Source of the DNA: Anaeromassilibacillus sp001305115
Lineage (GTDB): Bacteria > Bacillota > Clostridia > Oscillospirales > Acutalibacteraceae
Assembly: GCA_042854365.1 (NCBI GenBank)
Contig: AP031437.1
Coordinates: 372,001 to 436,000 of the forward strand
Length of the DNA: 64,000 nt
Reading direction: 5' to 3'
The notes under the pieces: generated by a model
Seen by the model: the letters and a program-made list of their open reading frames with translations, nothing else
Database searches by the model: none
What the model was told of the DNA's origin: nothing
Program-made: the position numbers and the translations under genes
Shown here: positions 1-7,741 of the stretch, in pieces
How positions within the stretch are numbered: the stretch's first letter is position 1
Layout of the letters: every line of letters begins with the position of its first letter

Positions 1-419
1 CTATGCGAAAAGAGCTTTTGTACCTGCACAGCTATTATGAGCAGTTGATCGATCTGGGAGAAGCATTTCAGGAAAATGAAAATGGTTTTTTTACAGAGAC
101 AGAGCTTCGATATTTTAAACTTTTTACAAAACGTACGGAGCGGCTCTGCAATAATGTCCAGCTTTTGCGCGACTATTCGATACAGGTACGCGAGGTCTAC
201 CAGGCCCAGGTGGACATCAAACAGAATCAGATTATGAAGGTGCTCACGGTGGTGACGACTGTCTTTTTGCCGCTCTCCTTAATTGCCGGCTGGTATGGAA
301 TGAATTTTGCCAATATGCCAGAGTTGCACTGGTCATTTGGGTATCCACTCGTTATTTTGTTCAGCGCTTTGGTTGTTGGCGTTTGCATATGGATTTTCCG
401 GAAAAAGAAGTTCCTTTGA
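1..419 (+). CDS. corA: CorA-family divalent cation (Mg2+) channel, 3' part only
   Basis: The reading frame is open at the left edge of the window, so only the last ~138 residues are visible. They show a long helical segment followed by two membrane helices joined by the family's YGMN ion-selectivity motif (YGMNFANMPEL at about residue 98) and a short basic tail ending in KKK. This is the C-terminal stalk and pore of a CorA/MIT-type homopentameric channel that takes up Mg2+ (some members carry other divalent metals) across the cytoplasmic membrane. The upstream cytoplasmic domain lies outside the window, so the substrate cannot be judged further. Confidence 0.93.
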   Translation, partial: MRKELLYLHSYYEQLIDLGEAFQENENGFFTETELRYFKLFTKRTERLCNNVQLLRDYSIQVREVYQAQVDIKQNQIMKVLTVVTTVFLPLSLIAGWYGMNFANMPELHWSFGYPLVILFSALVVGVCIWIFRKKKFL

Positions 420-497
420 GTTTTGTGCAGGACGCCAAAAAGGAGCCAGCCTCGTATGCGAAAGGATGCACAAAGATTTAATAAGATGCAATTTTTG

Positions 498-527
498 CTT
501 ACATTGCGAAAAAAGTTCCATTATAAT
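498..527 (+). promoter_or_regulatory. Likely sigma-A promoter of the MATE leader
   Basis: CTTACA (498-503), an 18-base spacer, then a consensus TATAAT (522-527). It lies in the non-coding stretch after corA and would start transcription near 534, just upstream of the structured leader. The -10 is strong and the -35 is a 4/6 match. Confidence 0.55.
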
Positions 528-550
528 AAAAGGGCCGGCGTTTCGGTAAA

Positions 551-649
551 ATGGATGTGTTCCATCTAAAACTCGATATAGATGTAAGTCCAGCTCCTGA
601 TAGCGTGTTGTCTATGACGGTTTTCCGTTTTTAGATGACACGTTTTTTT
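551..649 (+). promoter_or_regulatory. Structured leader with intrinsic terminator before the MATE gene; candidate guanidine-IV (mepA-type) riboswitch
   Basis: A terminator hairpin is formed by 605-614 pairing with 632-641 (10 pairs including two G-U), with an inner ACGG/CCGT stem, followed by seven T residues (643-649). About 100 bases of leader remain before the MATE start codon. An upstream CATCTA (563-568) can pair with TAGATG at 579-584 or, in competition with the terminator, with TAGATG at 632-637. That is the layout of a transcriptional switch. Known biology: the guanidine-IV (mepA) riboswitch class lies upstream of MATE efflux genes in Clostridia. I assign the class from context, not from a consensus match. 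Confidence 0.45.
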
Positions 650-755
650 GTTGCCTTCCTCAGAAAAGTCGGATGGATGTGGCAGAACAAGTGGGAATTG
701 CTTTCCCGGACCCATACGCCGAGAAAAGTATTTTTATAGTGAAGGAGAGTACAGA

Positions 756-2195
756 ATGTCGGAAACAAGACAGGATGCAAACGCATACCTTGCAGCAGCG
801 CCGGTTGGAAAACTACTTTTGAAGTTTTCGATCCCGTGTGTGCTGTCCATGCTGGTAAGCGCTTTGTACAACATTGTGGATCAGATCTTCATCGGGCAGA
901 GCGTGGGGTATCTCGGAAATGCAGCTACCAATGTGGTCTATCCATTTACGATGGTGGCATTGGCCCTAGCCCTTTTGGTTGGGGACGGCAGCGCTGCATT
1001 TCTGAGTTTGTCTCTGGGAAGCGGAGATCAAGAGACCAGTCACCGATGCATCGGAAATGGCATTGTTTTATCGGCCGTGGTGGGGATTGTATTGATGATT
1101 ATCGGCCTTGTGTTCACAGATCCCATCCTACATCTGTTCGGCGTGACAGAGGCGTGTTATGCATATGCTTGGGACTACATGCGGATTATATTGCTGGGGA
1201 TTCCATTCTATATTTTTACATCGGGGATGAATGCGGCAATCCGTGCGGATGGGTCACCAGGATATTCGATGGTTGCAACTGTGTTAGGGGCCGTCATCAA
1301 TCTGATTTTAGATCCAGTTTCGATCTTCATTTTTCATATGGGGGTCAAAGGCGCCGCAATTGCCACCATTATTGGACAGATTGCTTCCTGCATCATGACG
1401 GCGGCGTATTTTCACAAGCCCAAATCCTTCCGTTTTCAAAAGCAGAGTTTTCGGTTGCACAGCCGGATTGCGCGAAGAATTTGTCAACTTGGCGTTTCCA
1501 GTTTTATCACGCAGATTGCCATCGTTGTTATTATCAGTGTAGCGAACAACATGATTGTTCTTCAAGGGCCGCAGTCTCCTTATGGAGCGGATATTCCTCT
1601 CTCTGCGGTGGGAATCGTGATGAAAGTGTTTGGCATTGTGATTGCATTTTCTGTGGGAATTGCCGTGGGAGGCCAGCCGGTCATCGGATACAACTATGGA
1701 GCGGGCAATTTTAAGAGGGTATTCTCTGTGTACCGGTTGGTGATTCTGGCGAACATCGCGGTAGGAGCGATCTCCATGTTGCTGTTTGAATGTTGTCCGC
1801 AGGTGATTGTGCACCTATTTGGCAGCGAGAGTGACTTATACAACGAATATGCAAATCTCTGTTTCCGTATCTATCTAGGAGGCATTCTTTTGTGTTGTAT
1901 TCAGAAGGCCAGCAGCATCTTTCTGCAGGCGATCGGCAAGCCGGTCAAAGCGACCGTACTCTCCTTGTCCAGGGATGTGGTATTTTTGGTACCCGGCGTG
2001 GTGATCCTGTCCTCGCTTTTTGGCGTGACAGGGATGCTGTGGGCGGCCCCTGTGGCAGACGTATTGTCCTTTTTACTCACGATTTTACTGATCGGAATGG
2101 AATCCAAGTCCATCCGCCGAAAGGAGGAATCCGAGGAATGCAAAAGCGCATTGCCACTATCAGCCGTGAGTTCGGTAGCGGTGGAAGAAGTATAG
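756..2195 (+). CDS. MATE-family multidrug/cation efflux transporter (MepA-like)
   Basis: A 479-residue integral membrane protein with about 12 hydrophobic segments and the twofold MATE layout: an N-terminal half starting near 'LLKFSIPCVLSMLVSALYN' and a second half near 'SSFITQIAIVVIISV'. MATE proteins export cationic drugs or metabolites in exchange for Na+ or H+. The ATG at 756 is chosen because GGAGAG sits 7 bases upstream and the family N-terminus begins there; the frame stays open further upstream but that part overlaps the leader RNA. The gene follows a terminator-bearing leader, so expression is probably ligand controlled. If the leader is guanidine-IV, guanidine-like cations would be the natural substrate. 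The next gene starts inside this one's last 58 bases, so the two are translationally coupled. Confidence 0.93.
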   Translation: MSETRQDANAYLAAAPVGKLLLKFSIPCVLSMLVSALYNIVDQIFIGQSVGYLGNAATNVVYPFTMVALALALLVGDGSAAFLSLSLGSGDQETSHRCIGNGIVLSAVVGIVLMIIGLVFTDPILHLFGVTEACYAYAWDYMRIILLGIPFYIFTSGMNAAIRADGSPGYSMVATVLGAVINLILDPVSIFIFHMGVKGAAIATIIGQIASCIMTAAYFHKPKSFRFQKQSFRLHSRIARRICQLGVSSFITQIAIVVIISVANNMIVLQGPQSPYGADIPLSAVGIVMKVFGIVIAFSVGIAVGGQPVIGYNYGAGNFKRVFSVYRLVILANIAVGAISMLLFECCPQVIVHLFGSESDLYNEYANLCFRIYLGGILLCCIQKASSIFLQAIGKPVKATVLSLSRDVVFLVPGVVILSSLFGVTGMLWAAPVADVLSFLLTILLIGMESKSIRRKEESEECKSALPLSAVSSVAVEEV

Positions 2196-2742
2196 GACGG
2201 TTGGTTGCACAGCAACTCGGCGTGGCGTTTTATGACAAGGAACTGGTAAAAAAATCGCGCTGGAAACCGGTTTTGACGAACAATATGTGGAGCAAGAAAG
2301 CGAAGATGTGCCAAACAAGAATTGGTTTGCATACGCTTTTTCTACGCGGGGGACCCAAGGCGCGATGAACGGTATGTCCACAGAAGACTTTCTCTGGGCC
2401 ATGCAAAACAAGGTGATTCATCAGTTGGCGGAGAAGGGGCCCTGTGTAATTGTAGGTCGTTGCGCCGATTACATCCTGCGGGAGCGAGACGATTGCTTCC
2501 ACGTATTCGTACATGCAGATCTGGGAACAAGGGCTCAACGGATTGTCCGTTTGTATGGGGAATCGGAAAAGAGTCCGGAAAAACGATTGGAAGAAAAGGA
2601 TCGAAAACGGCGCCTCTATTACCGCCATTATACGGACCGGGAGTGGGGAATGTCACAGAATTACCATCTATCCCTGGACAGCGGTCTGATTGGTGTGGAA
2701 CCCTGTGCGGACTTGATCGTCCGGCTGGTTCGTGCCTTGTAA
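2138..2742 (+). pseudogene. Cytidylate kinase-like family protein, interrupted by a -1 frameshift in an A7 run
   Basis: The start is ATG 2138 behind AAAGGAGG. The first segment reads MQKRIATISREFGSGGRSIG (a P-loop-like N-terminus) and then '...FYDKELVKK'. After the A run at 2248-2254 the original frame gives nonsense to 2368, whereas the -1 frame continues sensibly as IALETGFDEQYVEQES and runs to 2742 with the family's 'VIVGRCADYILRE' motif. An eighth A would restore a full ~200-residue kinase-like protein. The zero-frame codons are GTA AAA AAA, which is also the canonical A AAA AAA -1 slippery heptamer, so recoding or transcriptional slippage is possible besides true decay or an assembly error. 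It overlaps and follows the MATE gene; such kinase-like genes often accompany MATE genes in Clostridia. Confidence 0.8.
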
Positions 2743-2806
2743 GCGGTAAGACCAGATTGCGCAATCGGGGCTTATTCGATCTTCCAAGCAGGAGCAAAAC
2801 AACAAA

Positions 2807-2855
2807 GACGCCCAAAACCCGGTCAAGTGGACCGCGTTCTGGGCGCCTCTTTGTA
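2807..2855. terminator. Bidirectional terminator between convergent genes
   Basis: Imperfect inverted repeat, 2807-2824 against 2830-2846, between the kinase-like gene (+) and the HAD gene (-). A T-rich stretch follows on the + side (TCTTTG) and the A-rich 2798-2806 gives T residues on the - side. Confidence 0.6.
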
Positions 2856-2899
2856 TGACGAAACTAGAATCATTCTGGAATCGTTCGTTTCGCGTTTCT

Positions 2900-3688
2900 T
2901 TAAATCAAATGGAGTTTTTGTAACGCTGAGTGAATACCATCCTGCTGGACCGTTCCGGTGACCATACACGATACCTGCCCTAGTTTTGCGGTATGGCGCC
3001 CCATGGCGATCCCGGTCCCGACGCTGCGAAACATATCGTAGTCGTTGTCCGCATCGCCAAATGCATAGGCATGTTCCCGCGGAATCTGAAAGTACTCTAA
3101 AACGTTCTTCACGCCCAGGCCCTTGGAAATACCACGTTGTCCGACGTCGCATGCCTGATTGCCGGGTTGATCTGTGATGTCATACCGGTCGCTAAAATCG
3201 TGTAAAAACCGGTCCCGCTTGTCCACACAGTCGTAAGTGACCATCAGCTTATTAATGTGCAGGCCTTCGAGCGATTGCAGAGGAAGAAACCGATCGATGG
3301 GGAACGCATATTTACGCATCATCCCCTGAAAGGATTCTTCAGAGAGATCCCGGCAATAACAATACTCCGGTTCCTCCAGAACCGAATTGATTCCCACCAT
3401 ATCGAGATAGGTAACAAGGGTGCGCAATGCCTCAGGTGCAATGGTCTGATTGTGAATCACCGTGCCGCCCGCTTCCGAACGCGCGCCATTGGCGGTGATA
3501 TAACAGTCAAACAAAAGGAGGCTGGGGAGCACATAACACTGGGAACGTCCAGTGGCGAGAACGGTGAGAAATCCCTGTTCGCGCAACTGTGCGATTGCCT
3601 CTTTCGTTTTTTCAGTGGGAGCAAAAATCCCAGACGGCCCATCGATCAGCGTGCCATCTGCGTCGAAAAATACTGCGCCCTGGTACAT
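2900..3688 (-). CDS. Cof-type HAD-superfamily phosphatase
   Basis: About 262 residues. HAD motif I is FFDADGTL near the N-terminus (nucleophile and acid Asp pair), motif II is the LATGRSQ region, and motif IV is GDADNDYDMF. The large C2-type cap and overall length fit the Cof/YidA group, which dephosphorylates sugar phosphates or cofactor intermediates such as FMN or PLP; the substrate cannot be read from sequence. A GTG at 3700 is possible but abuts the AAAGG ribosome site. ATG 3688 has proper spacing and lies close to motif I, so I prefer it. Convergent with the MATE operon and divergent from the CPBP gene. Confidence 0.88.
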   Translation of the reverse strand: MYQGAVFFDADGTLIDGPSGIFAPTEKTKEAIAQLREQGFLTVLATGRSQCYVLPSLLLFDCYITANGARSEAGGTVIHNQTIAPEALRTLVTYLDMVGINSVLEEPEYCYCRDLSEESFQGMMRKYAFPIDRFLPLQSLEGLHINKLMVTYDCVDKRDRFLHDFSDRYDITDQPGNQACDVGQRGISKGLGVKNVLEYFQIPREHAYAFGDADNDYDMFRSVGTGIAMGRHTAKLGQVSCMVTGTVQQDGIHSALQKLHLI

Positions 3689-3931
3689 TTGAGTCAACAC
3701 CCTTTCTGTCTATATGTTCCGGCGGATGAAGCGAAAACATTGCCGTTCCGATTTTACCACTGCATCGCCGGATGGGTCAAGGTTTGACAAGATGTTTACA
3801 GAGATGGGATCAAACGGTCCTTCTACGCGGGCGATGCGGGAACATCTTCTACAACTTGCGGTATGGCGCCGGGTGTGCTATAATACGTTTTATTTAAAAG
3901 CAGGTTGTTACTGTCCAAAGGGGGGCTAAAA

Positions 3932-4975
3932 TTGACCAATTATCATCCATATCTACCGCAACAAAATGATCCGTATATCCCCTATCCACAGGCTAGAATG
4001 GACCCGTTTTACGAGCAAAGACGTGAAGAAAAACATATGCTTCGAAAAACGGCGAGCGGCCTGAGCTGGATGCTTCTGTTGGTCGTTTTGCTGATGGCGG
4101 TTTTGCCGTCCGTAGAAAACGGTTTTTTGCGAATGGTGGGGTACCGTTGGCAGGGAGAACTCCAGTTCGGCGGGTATACGTCCCTGCTGTATTACCTGGT
4201 CAATGGCGTCACTTATATTTTGGCGTTTGCCTTGCCGCCGCTTTTGTATCTGGCGATCAAGCGGCAGCCATTACAGAGGGTCCTGCTGTTTGAAAAGACA
4301 CCGTTTTCCACAGCGCTGGCGTGTGTTTTTCTGGGAATGGGTGTGTGTATGCTGGCGAATTTTCCAGCGAATTGGATGGCGGACTTTTTGGAGTGGGCAG
4401 GCTACAGTGGGACTTTGCCGGATTCTCCACTCACCGGAGAACCGTCCATTCAGGCGCTATATTTTATTTCGCTCGCGGTAATTCCACCACTTGTAGAAGA
4501 GTTGGTTTTCCGCGGCGCAGTGCTGCATGGCCTCCGGCGGTTCGGGGATGGCTTTGCCATTGTTGGTTCCGCGTTTTTATTCGGCATGTTCCACGGGAAC
4601 TTGATTCAGCTGCCATTTGCCTTTCTTTGCGGTCTGGCGTTAGCCTTTGTAGTGGTTAAGACCGGAAATCTTTGGGTATCCATAGCGATTCATTTTCTCA
4701 ATAATGGTCTATCGGCTGCGATTACCCTTCTGCAATGGTATCAGGGAGATCTCTTGGCGAATACAGTCTATCTGATCGCCTTTGCTGCTTGGATTCTCCT
4801 GGGTATCGGCTCCGTCGTATTTCTAGCTGTACGTAGAAAGGGTTTTTTCCGTTTGTCCCGGACGGCTTGTGCACTGACGGTAGGACAAAAATTTCTCCAT
4901 ATGATCGTCAATCCAGGAGGCTTGGTTCTATTTGGCTACTGTGCCCTGTCCTGTGTGCTGATGATGTATCTATGA
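3932..4975 (+). CDS. CPBP-family intramembrane glutamic metalloprotease
   Basis: About 347 residues with roughly 8 membrane helices. The abortive-infection/CPBP (Rce1-like) motifs are present: EELVFRG (the EExxxR site), then FLFGMFHGN with the second metal or active-site His, and a later HFLNNG. Family members cleave or process membrane-linked substrates; in bacteria roles include bacteriocin self-immunity and regulated proteolysis. The TTG at 3932 follows a run of G (3920-3925) with 6-base spacing. The sequence upstream in frame has no ribosome site. The N-terminal ~45 residues are hydrophilic and Pro/Tyr rich. tadA starts 19 bases after the stop, forming a two-gene unit. Confidence 0.87.
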   Translation: MTNYHPYLPQQNDPYIPYPQARMDPFYEQRREEKHMLRKTASGLSWMLLLVVLLMAVLPSVENGFLRMVGYRWQGELQFGGYTSLLYYLVNGVTYILAFALPPLLYLAIKRQPLQRVLLFEKTPFSTALACVFLGMGVCMLANFPANWMADFLEWAGYSGTLPDSPLTGEPSIQALYFISLAVIPPLVEELVFRGAVLHGLRRFGDGFAIVGSAFLFGMFHGNLIQLPFAFLCGLALAFVVVKTGNLWVSIAIHFLNNGLSAAITLLQWYQGDLLANTVYLIAFAAWILLGIGSVVFLAVRRKGFFRLSRTACALTVGQKFLHMIVNPGGLVLFGYCALSCVLMMYL

Positions 4976-4993
4976 TGCCGGGGAGGGTTTCTT

Positions 4994-5491
4994 CTGGAAA
5001 ATCGTGACGAAGCATTCATGCGGGAGGCCTTGGAACTTGCCCGGGAGGCCGCTGCGGAAGGAGAGGTTCCCGTCGGGGCGGTGATCGTCTATCAGGATCG
5101 TGTGATTGCGCGCGGACGAAACCGGCGGGAGGTCGGGAAAAATGCACTTTGCCATGCGGAGTTGGAGGCAATCGATGGGGCTTGCCGTGCATTGGGAGGC
5201 TGGCGCCTGTGGCAGTGTACGCTGTATGTGACATTGGAGCCCTGCCCTATGTGCGCCGGTGCAATTATCAATGCGCGAATTCCGCGCGTGGTATTTGGCG
5301 CGAAAGACCAAAAGGCGGGTTCCTGTGGTTCCGTAGTGAACCTCTTCGCATTGCCGTACAACCATGCGCCGGGTGTCACCGGCGGCGTGTTGGAAGATGT
5401 GTGCGCGGGATTGCTGACCGCCTTCTTCAAAGAGTTGCGTTCTCGCCGGAAGAGGGAAGCCAGGCAGAGTGCCGAGCCCAAAGGCCGGTAA
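4994..5491 (+). CDS. tadA: tRNA-specific adenosine deaminase TadA (apparent CTG start)
   Basis: A 165-residue CDA-fold enzyme that deaminates A34 to inosine in tRNA-Arg(ACG). Zinc and catalytic motifs are visible: CHAELEA (His ligand and proton-shuttle Glu) and EPCPMCAGAI (the two Cys ligands). Homologues begin with a short 'xxDExxM(R/K)EA' lead. Here that matches ENRDEAFMREAL, which begins at CTG 4994. No ATG, GTG or TTG lies in frame between that codon and the upstream in-frame stop, and GGGGAGGG (4980-4987) sits 6 bases before the CTG. The first ATG (5018) has no ribosome site. The C-terminal basic tail is slightly longer than usual. Confidence 0.93.
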   Translation: MENRDEAFMREALELAREAAAEGEVPVGAVIVYQDRVIARGRNRREVGKNALCHAELEAIDGACRALGGWRLWQCTLYVTLEPCPMCAGAIINARIPRVVFGAKDQKAGSCGSVVNLFALPYNHAPGVTGGVLEDVCAGLLTAFFKELRSRRKREARQSAEPKGR

Positions 5492-5498
5492 AGTTCGG

Positions 5499-5542
5499 AA
5501 GGGATGCCGGAGATGTGCATATGCACATCTCCGGCATCCCTT
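5499..5542 (+). terminator. Perfect 44-bp palindrome after tadA
   Basis: Bases 5499-5520 are exactly reverse-complementary to 5521-5542 with no spacer, giving 22-base arms (19-20 pairs after allowing a minimal loop). It follows the tadA stop by 7 bases and probably ends the CPBP-tadA transcript, although the T-run is only TTCTTGTG. Confidence 0.7.
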
Positions 5543-5569
5543 CTTGTGTGGGTGTAAGAACATTGGAAT

Positions 5570-5657
5570 AAGGGGTTTGGGCGCAAAGCATTCCATGATG
5601 CAGATTGCGGGAAGAACCATGGCTGCATACTCTTTGTGCTCGGCGCCTGCAACCCTT
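5570..5657. other. Nested hairpin region of unknown role (possible structured RNA)
   Basis: Three nested stems can be drawn: 5570-5577 with 5651-5657, GCGCAAAG (5581-5588) with CTTTGTGC (5632-5639), and ATGCAG (5598-5603) with CTGCAT (5623-5628). This is an ~88-base rod placed directly after tadA, where Firmicutes often carry the SRP RNA gene. The SRP tetraloop and GCAGCC core are not recognisable, so I do not call it ffs. It separates convergent genes. Confidence 0.3.
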
Positions 5658-5670
5658 TAGGCATCATTCT

Positions 5671-6462
5671 TCAGAACAGCTGATAATGTTTGCAGGCTTT
5701 ATAAATGCCATCGTCGTCAATACCGGCGGTTACGTATTCCGCCACGTTCTTTAGATCCTCCACTGCATTGCCCATTGCGATGGAATGGCCCACGACTTTC
5801 ATCATGGTGATGTCGTTGTATCCATCTCCAATGGCATAAGCATCCTCCGGCGAAATCCCAGCCTCCTTCAGAAAGATCTGTACGCCACGGGACTTGTCTT
5901 TTCCCTGGAAGGAAAGATCTGCGGCCAGGCTGCCGGGATGCTTATTCAGAACCATCGGCTTTTGGAAGGCTGGTTTGCACCGGAGATAATGCGCCTCATC
6001 CTGAAAAACAAAATCGATCAGGCTGGCGTGAACGTCTTCCGGCTCCCAGTCGGTCTGTAGATAACCGGGCATGCCATAGCTTTCGTTTAACGGCTCGATT
6101 TGTTCCTCTGGAACATGGCGAGCCCATCCCCGGGTGTTCCCTACAAAATTGTACCAGCAGCCATAGCGGTCGAAATATTCAATGTACTTCCGGATTTCAT
6201 CCGGAGAAAAGCACTCTTCAAAGACCGTTTTTCCATCCACCACCACATGGGCGCCGTTCATCGCCACATAGTTGGAGAAGATGCCGGGAAAATATTTATG
6301 AATAAAGAGTTCTGGTCTTCCAGAAGAAATAGCGACAATATGTCCATTTTGCTTTAACTGTTTCAACGCTTCCAGAGCGCTGGGTTCCACATAAAAATAC
6401 CGCTCATTGTGTGAGGAAAGCAGTGTGCCATCTATATCAAAGAAAATGACTTTTTTACTCAT
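5671..6462 (-). CDS. Cof-type HAD-superfamily phosphatase
   Basis: 263 residues. Motif I is FFDIDGTLLSS, motif II the AISSGRPE region, and motif IV IGDGYNDITMM, all in a Cof/YidA-type C2-capped HAD enzyme that probably acts on a small phosphorylated metabolite. It is a paralogue of the gene at 2900-3688. ATG 6462 overlaps the stop of the upstream XRE-type regulator by 8 bases (ATGAGTAA), which implies translational coupling, so the regulator and phosphatase form one transcript. Confidence 0.9.
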   Translation of the reverse strand: MSKKVIFFDIDGTLLSSHNERYFYVEPSALEALKQLKQNGHIVAISSGRPELFIHKYFPGIFSNYVAMNGAHVVVDGKTVFEECFSPDEIRKYIEYFDRYGCWYNFVGNTRGWARHVPEEQIEPLNESYGMPGYLQTDWEPEDVHASLIDFVFQDEAHYLRCKPAFQKPMVLNKHPGSLAADLSFQGKDKSRGVQIFLKEAGISPEDAYAIGDGYNDITMMKVVGHSIAMGNAVEDLKNVAEYVTAGIDDDGIYKACKHYQLF

Positions 6463-6673
6463 ATGCCTCTCCTTTCTGGTCGCTCAGTCCCAGAATATAA
6501 TCGGTTGATACGTGGTAGTATTTTGCCAATTTCAGCACAGCCCAGACAGGGATCTCGCGAATGCCCTTTTCGTAACGGCGGTAGACCTCCCGCTTGCAGC
6601 TTAATACATCGGCAATCTCCTGCTGTGTCTTATCGTGGTCGATTCGTAAGTCCTCAATGCGTTGGAAAAACAT
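6455..6673 (-). CDS. Small XRE-family helix-turn-helix regulator
   Basis: 72 residues, essentially a single Cro/C1-type HTH domain: 'IEDLRIDHDKTQQEIADVL' followed by 'REVYRRYEKGIREIPVWAVL' and the typical 'LAKYYHVSTDYILGL'. ATG 6673 is chosen because a purine-rich GAAGGTGGGG precedes it; the longer frame upstream lacks a site. It overlaps the HAD gene by 8 bases and may regulate that two-gene unit. Such one-domain proteins bind short inverted repeats as dimers. Confidence 0.85.
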   Translation of the reverse strand: MFFQRIEDLRIDHDKTQQEIADVLSCKREVYRRYEKGIREIPVWAVLKLAKYYHVSTDYILGLSDQKGEAYE

Positions 6674-6864
6674 GGCCCCACCTTCTTTCTCTATGCTACT
6701 ATTTTGTAGCATAGAAGATACGCTTTTGCAACCAAATGGTGGCTAAATGAACATAGAATTAAAATGAGATAATTACTGGTATCGCATAAAGAAGAACAGA
6801 AAATTTGGATTATATAAATAAATTTTTGTAGAAAAGATTCATTTTTTCAACTGCTATAGAGAAG
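6674..6864. other. Intergenic stretch, promoter region of the XRE-HAD unit
   Basis: AT-rich and without a credible reading frame. A TATGCTACTATTTTGTAGCATA inverted repeat (6692-6713) lies just upstream of the XRE start and is a plausible autoregulatory operator. I see nothing else in it. Confidence 0.4.
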
Positions 6865-6994
6865 GAGAGTGCCCCAAAACTGTGAATTTTTAAGTTCATA
6901 GTTTTGGGGCATCCTCCTTCTGTCTGGAAAAATATCTGAGTTCCTAAAAAATGAGGGTATCCTTCCGTCATTTCATGACTTTTGGGACACCCTC
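6865..6994 (-). repeat. Two-hairpin MITE-like repeat, copy 1
   Basis: About 130 bases bounded by terminal inverted repeats of the type GAGGGTGTCCCAAAA (right end exact on the minus strand, left end diverged to GAGAGTGCCCCAAAA). It folds as two successive hairpins. It is homologous to, and in opposite orientation from, 45966-46094. In the left hairpin the stem here is GCCCCAAAAC/GTTTTGGGGC where copy 2 has a TCCC/GGGA-type stem, so paired positions have changed together. It abuts the stop codon of the surface-protein gene and may serve as its terminator. Confidence 0.8.
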
Positions 6995-7000
6995 AATTGC

Positions 7001-7741
7001 TTAATATTTCAAATTGCGATAATATTTGTCGTTCAATAGATGCTTTTTACGGCGTTTCGGACGACGATAACGCTTGCGGCCACTGCCGCCGCGCGGTGGC
7101 CTCCGGTTGCTCAAAATGACAATCACAACCACTACAACGCCCAGTCCGATACATACCCATGCGATGATACCAATCCAATTGACCGTGCGGTTTGAGGTGG
7201 GCGCCATACTGGAGGATGGAAGCAAGCTGCTATCATCCGGCACACTGACCGACGGGAGAGAGATCGAACTAGAGGATTCTGAGCTGGAAGATTCCGCCTC
7301 AGAAGAGGAACTCGACGCGTTGGACGAAGCTTCCGGTGTGGAAGAGCGGGAACGGCTGGAAGTGGACGGTCTTCTGGAGGCCGTCTGCGAACTGCTTGGA
7401 GCCGTAGCCTGCGAAGAGGGAGGAGCCACAGGCGGTGTTGATGTAGCAGGTGGCTCTGACACCGGCGGCGCGGTGGATGTTGTGGAGGGGGCCTCTGACG
7501 GTGTTTCAGAGGAAGGGGGCGTTTCGGGTGACGGGTCTACGACCGGTGTGGTGGGATCTGGGGTCGGTTCCACAGCAGGTGGGGCGGATTCCGGAGTGCG
7601 GCCGATCACCTGTTGTTGAGTCTGTTGGGGCTGTTGCGGGTCCGTGGAGACCTCGGTTGCAAAAGCTACTGTTCCAAAGGTGGACGCCACACCGAATACG
7701 ATCATAAAAACGAGCAACAACGCTCTACTATGTTTTTTCAA
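7001..7741 (-). CDS. Secreted membrane-anchored Pro/Ser/Thr-rich surface protein
   Basis: 246 residues. The start is TTG 7741 behind AGGAGG (spacing 7), directly before a signal peptide 'KKHSRALLLVFMIVFGVAS' with an AFA-TE-type cleavage site. The middle ~130 residues are low-complexity Pro, Thr, Ser and Glu, typical of an extended wall-spanning linker. Then comes one C-terminal membrane helix (WIGIIAWVCIGLGVVVVVIV) and a strongly basic cytoplasmic tail with KRYRRPKRRKKH. No enzymatic domain is visible. It probably sits in the cytoplasmic membrane with the linker reaching through the peptidoglycan; function unknown. Confidence 0.75.
   Translation of the reverse strand: MKKHSRALLLVFMIVFGVASTFGTVAFATEVSTDPQQPQQTQQQVIGRTPESAPPAVEPTPDPTTPVVDPSPETPPSSETPSEAPSTTSTAPPVSEPPATSTPPVAPPSSQATAPSSSQTASRRPSTSSRSRSSTPEASSNASSSSSEAESSSSESSSSISLPSVSVPDDSSLLPSSSMAPTSNRTVNWIGIIAWVCIGLGVVVVVIVILSNRRPPRGGSGRKRYRRPKRRKKHLLNDKYYRNLKY

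Noticed and set aside
5570..5657. SRP RNA (ffs)
   Set aside because: Location and rod shape fit, but the conserved GGAA tetraloop context and GCAGCC core were not found on either strand.
7001..7741. LPxTG-anchored sortase substrate
   Set aside because: The C-terminus has a membrane helix and basic tail but no LPxTG-like motif before it.
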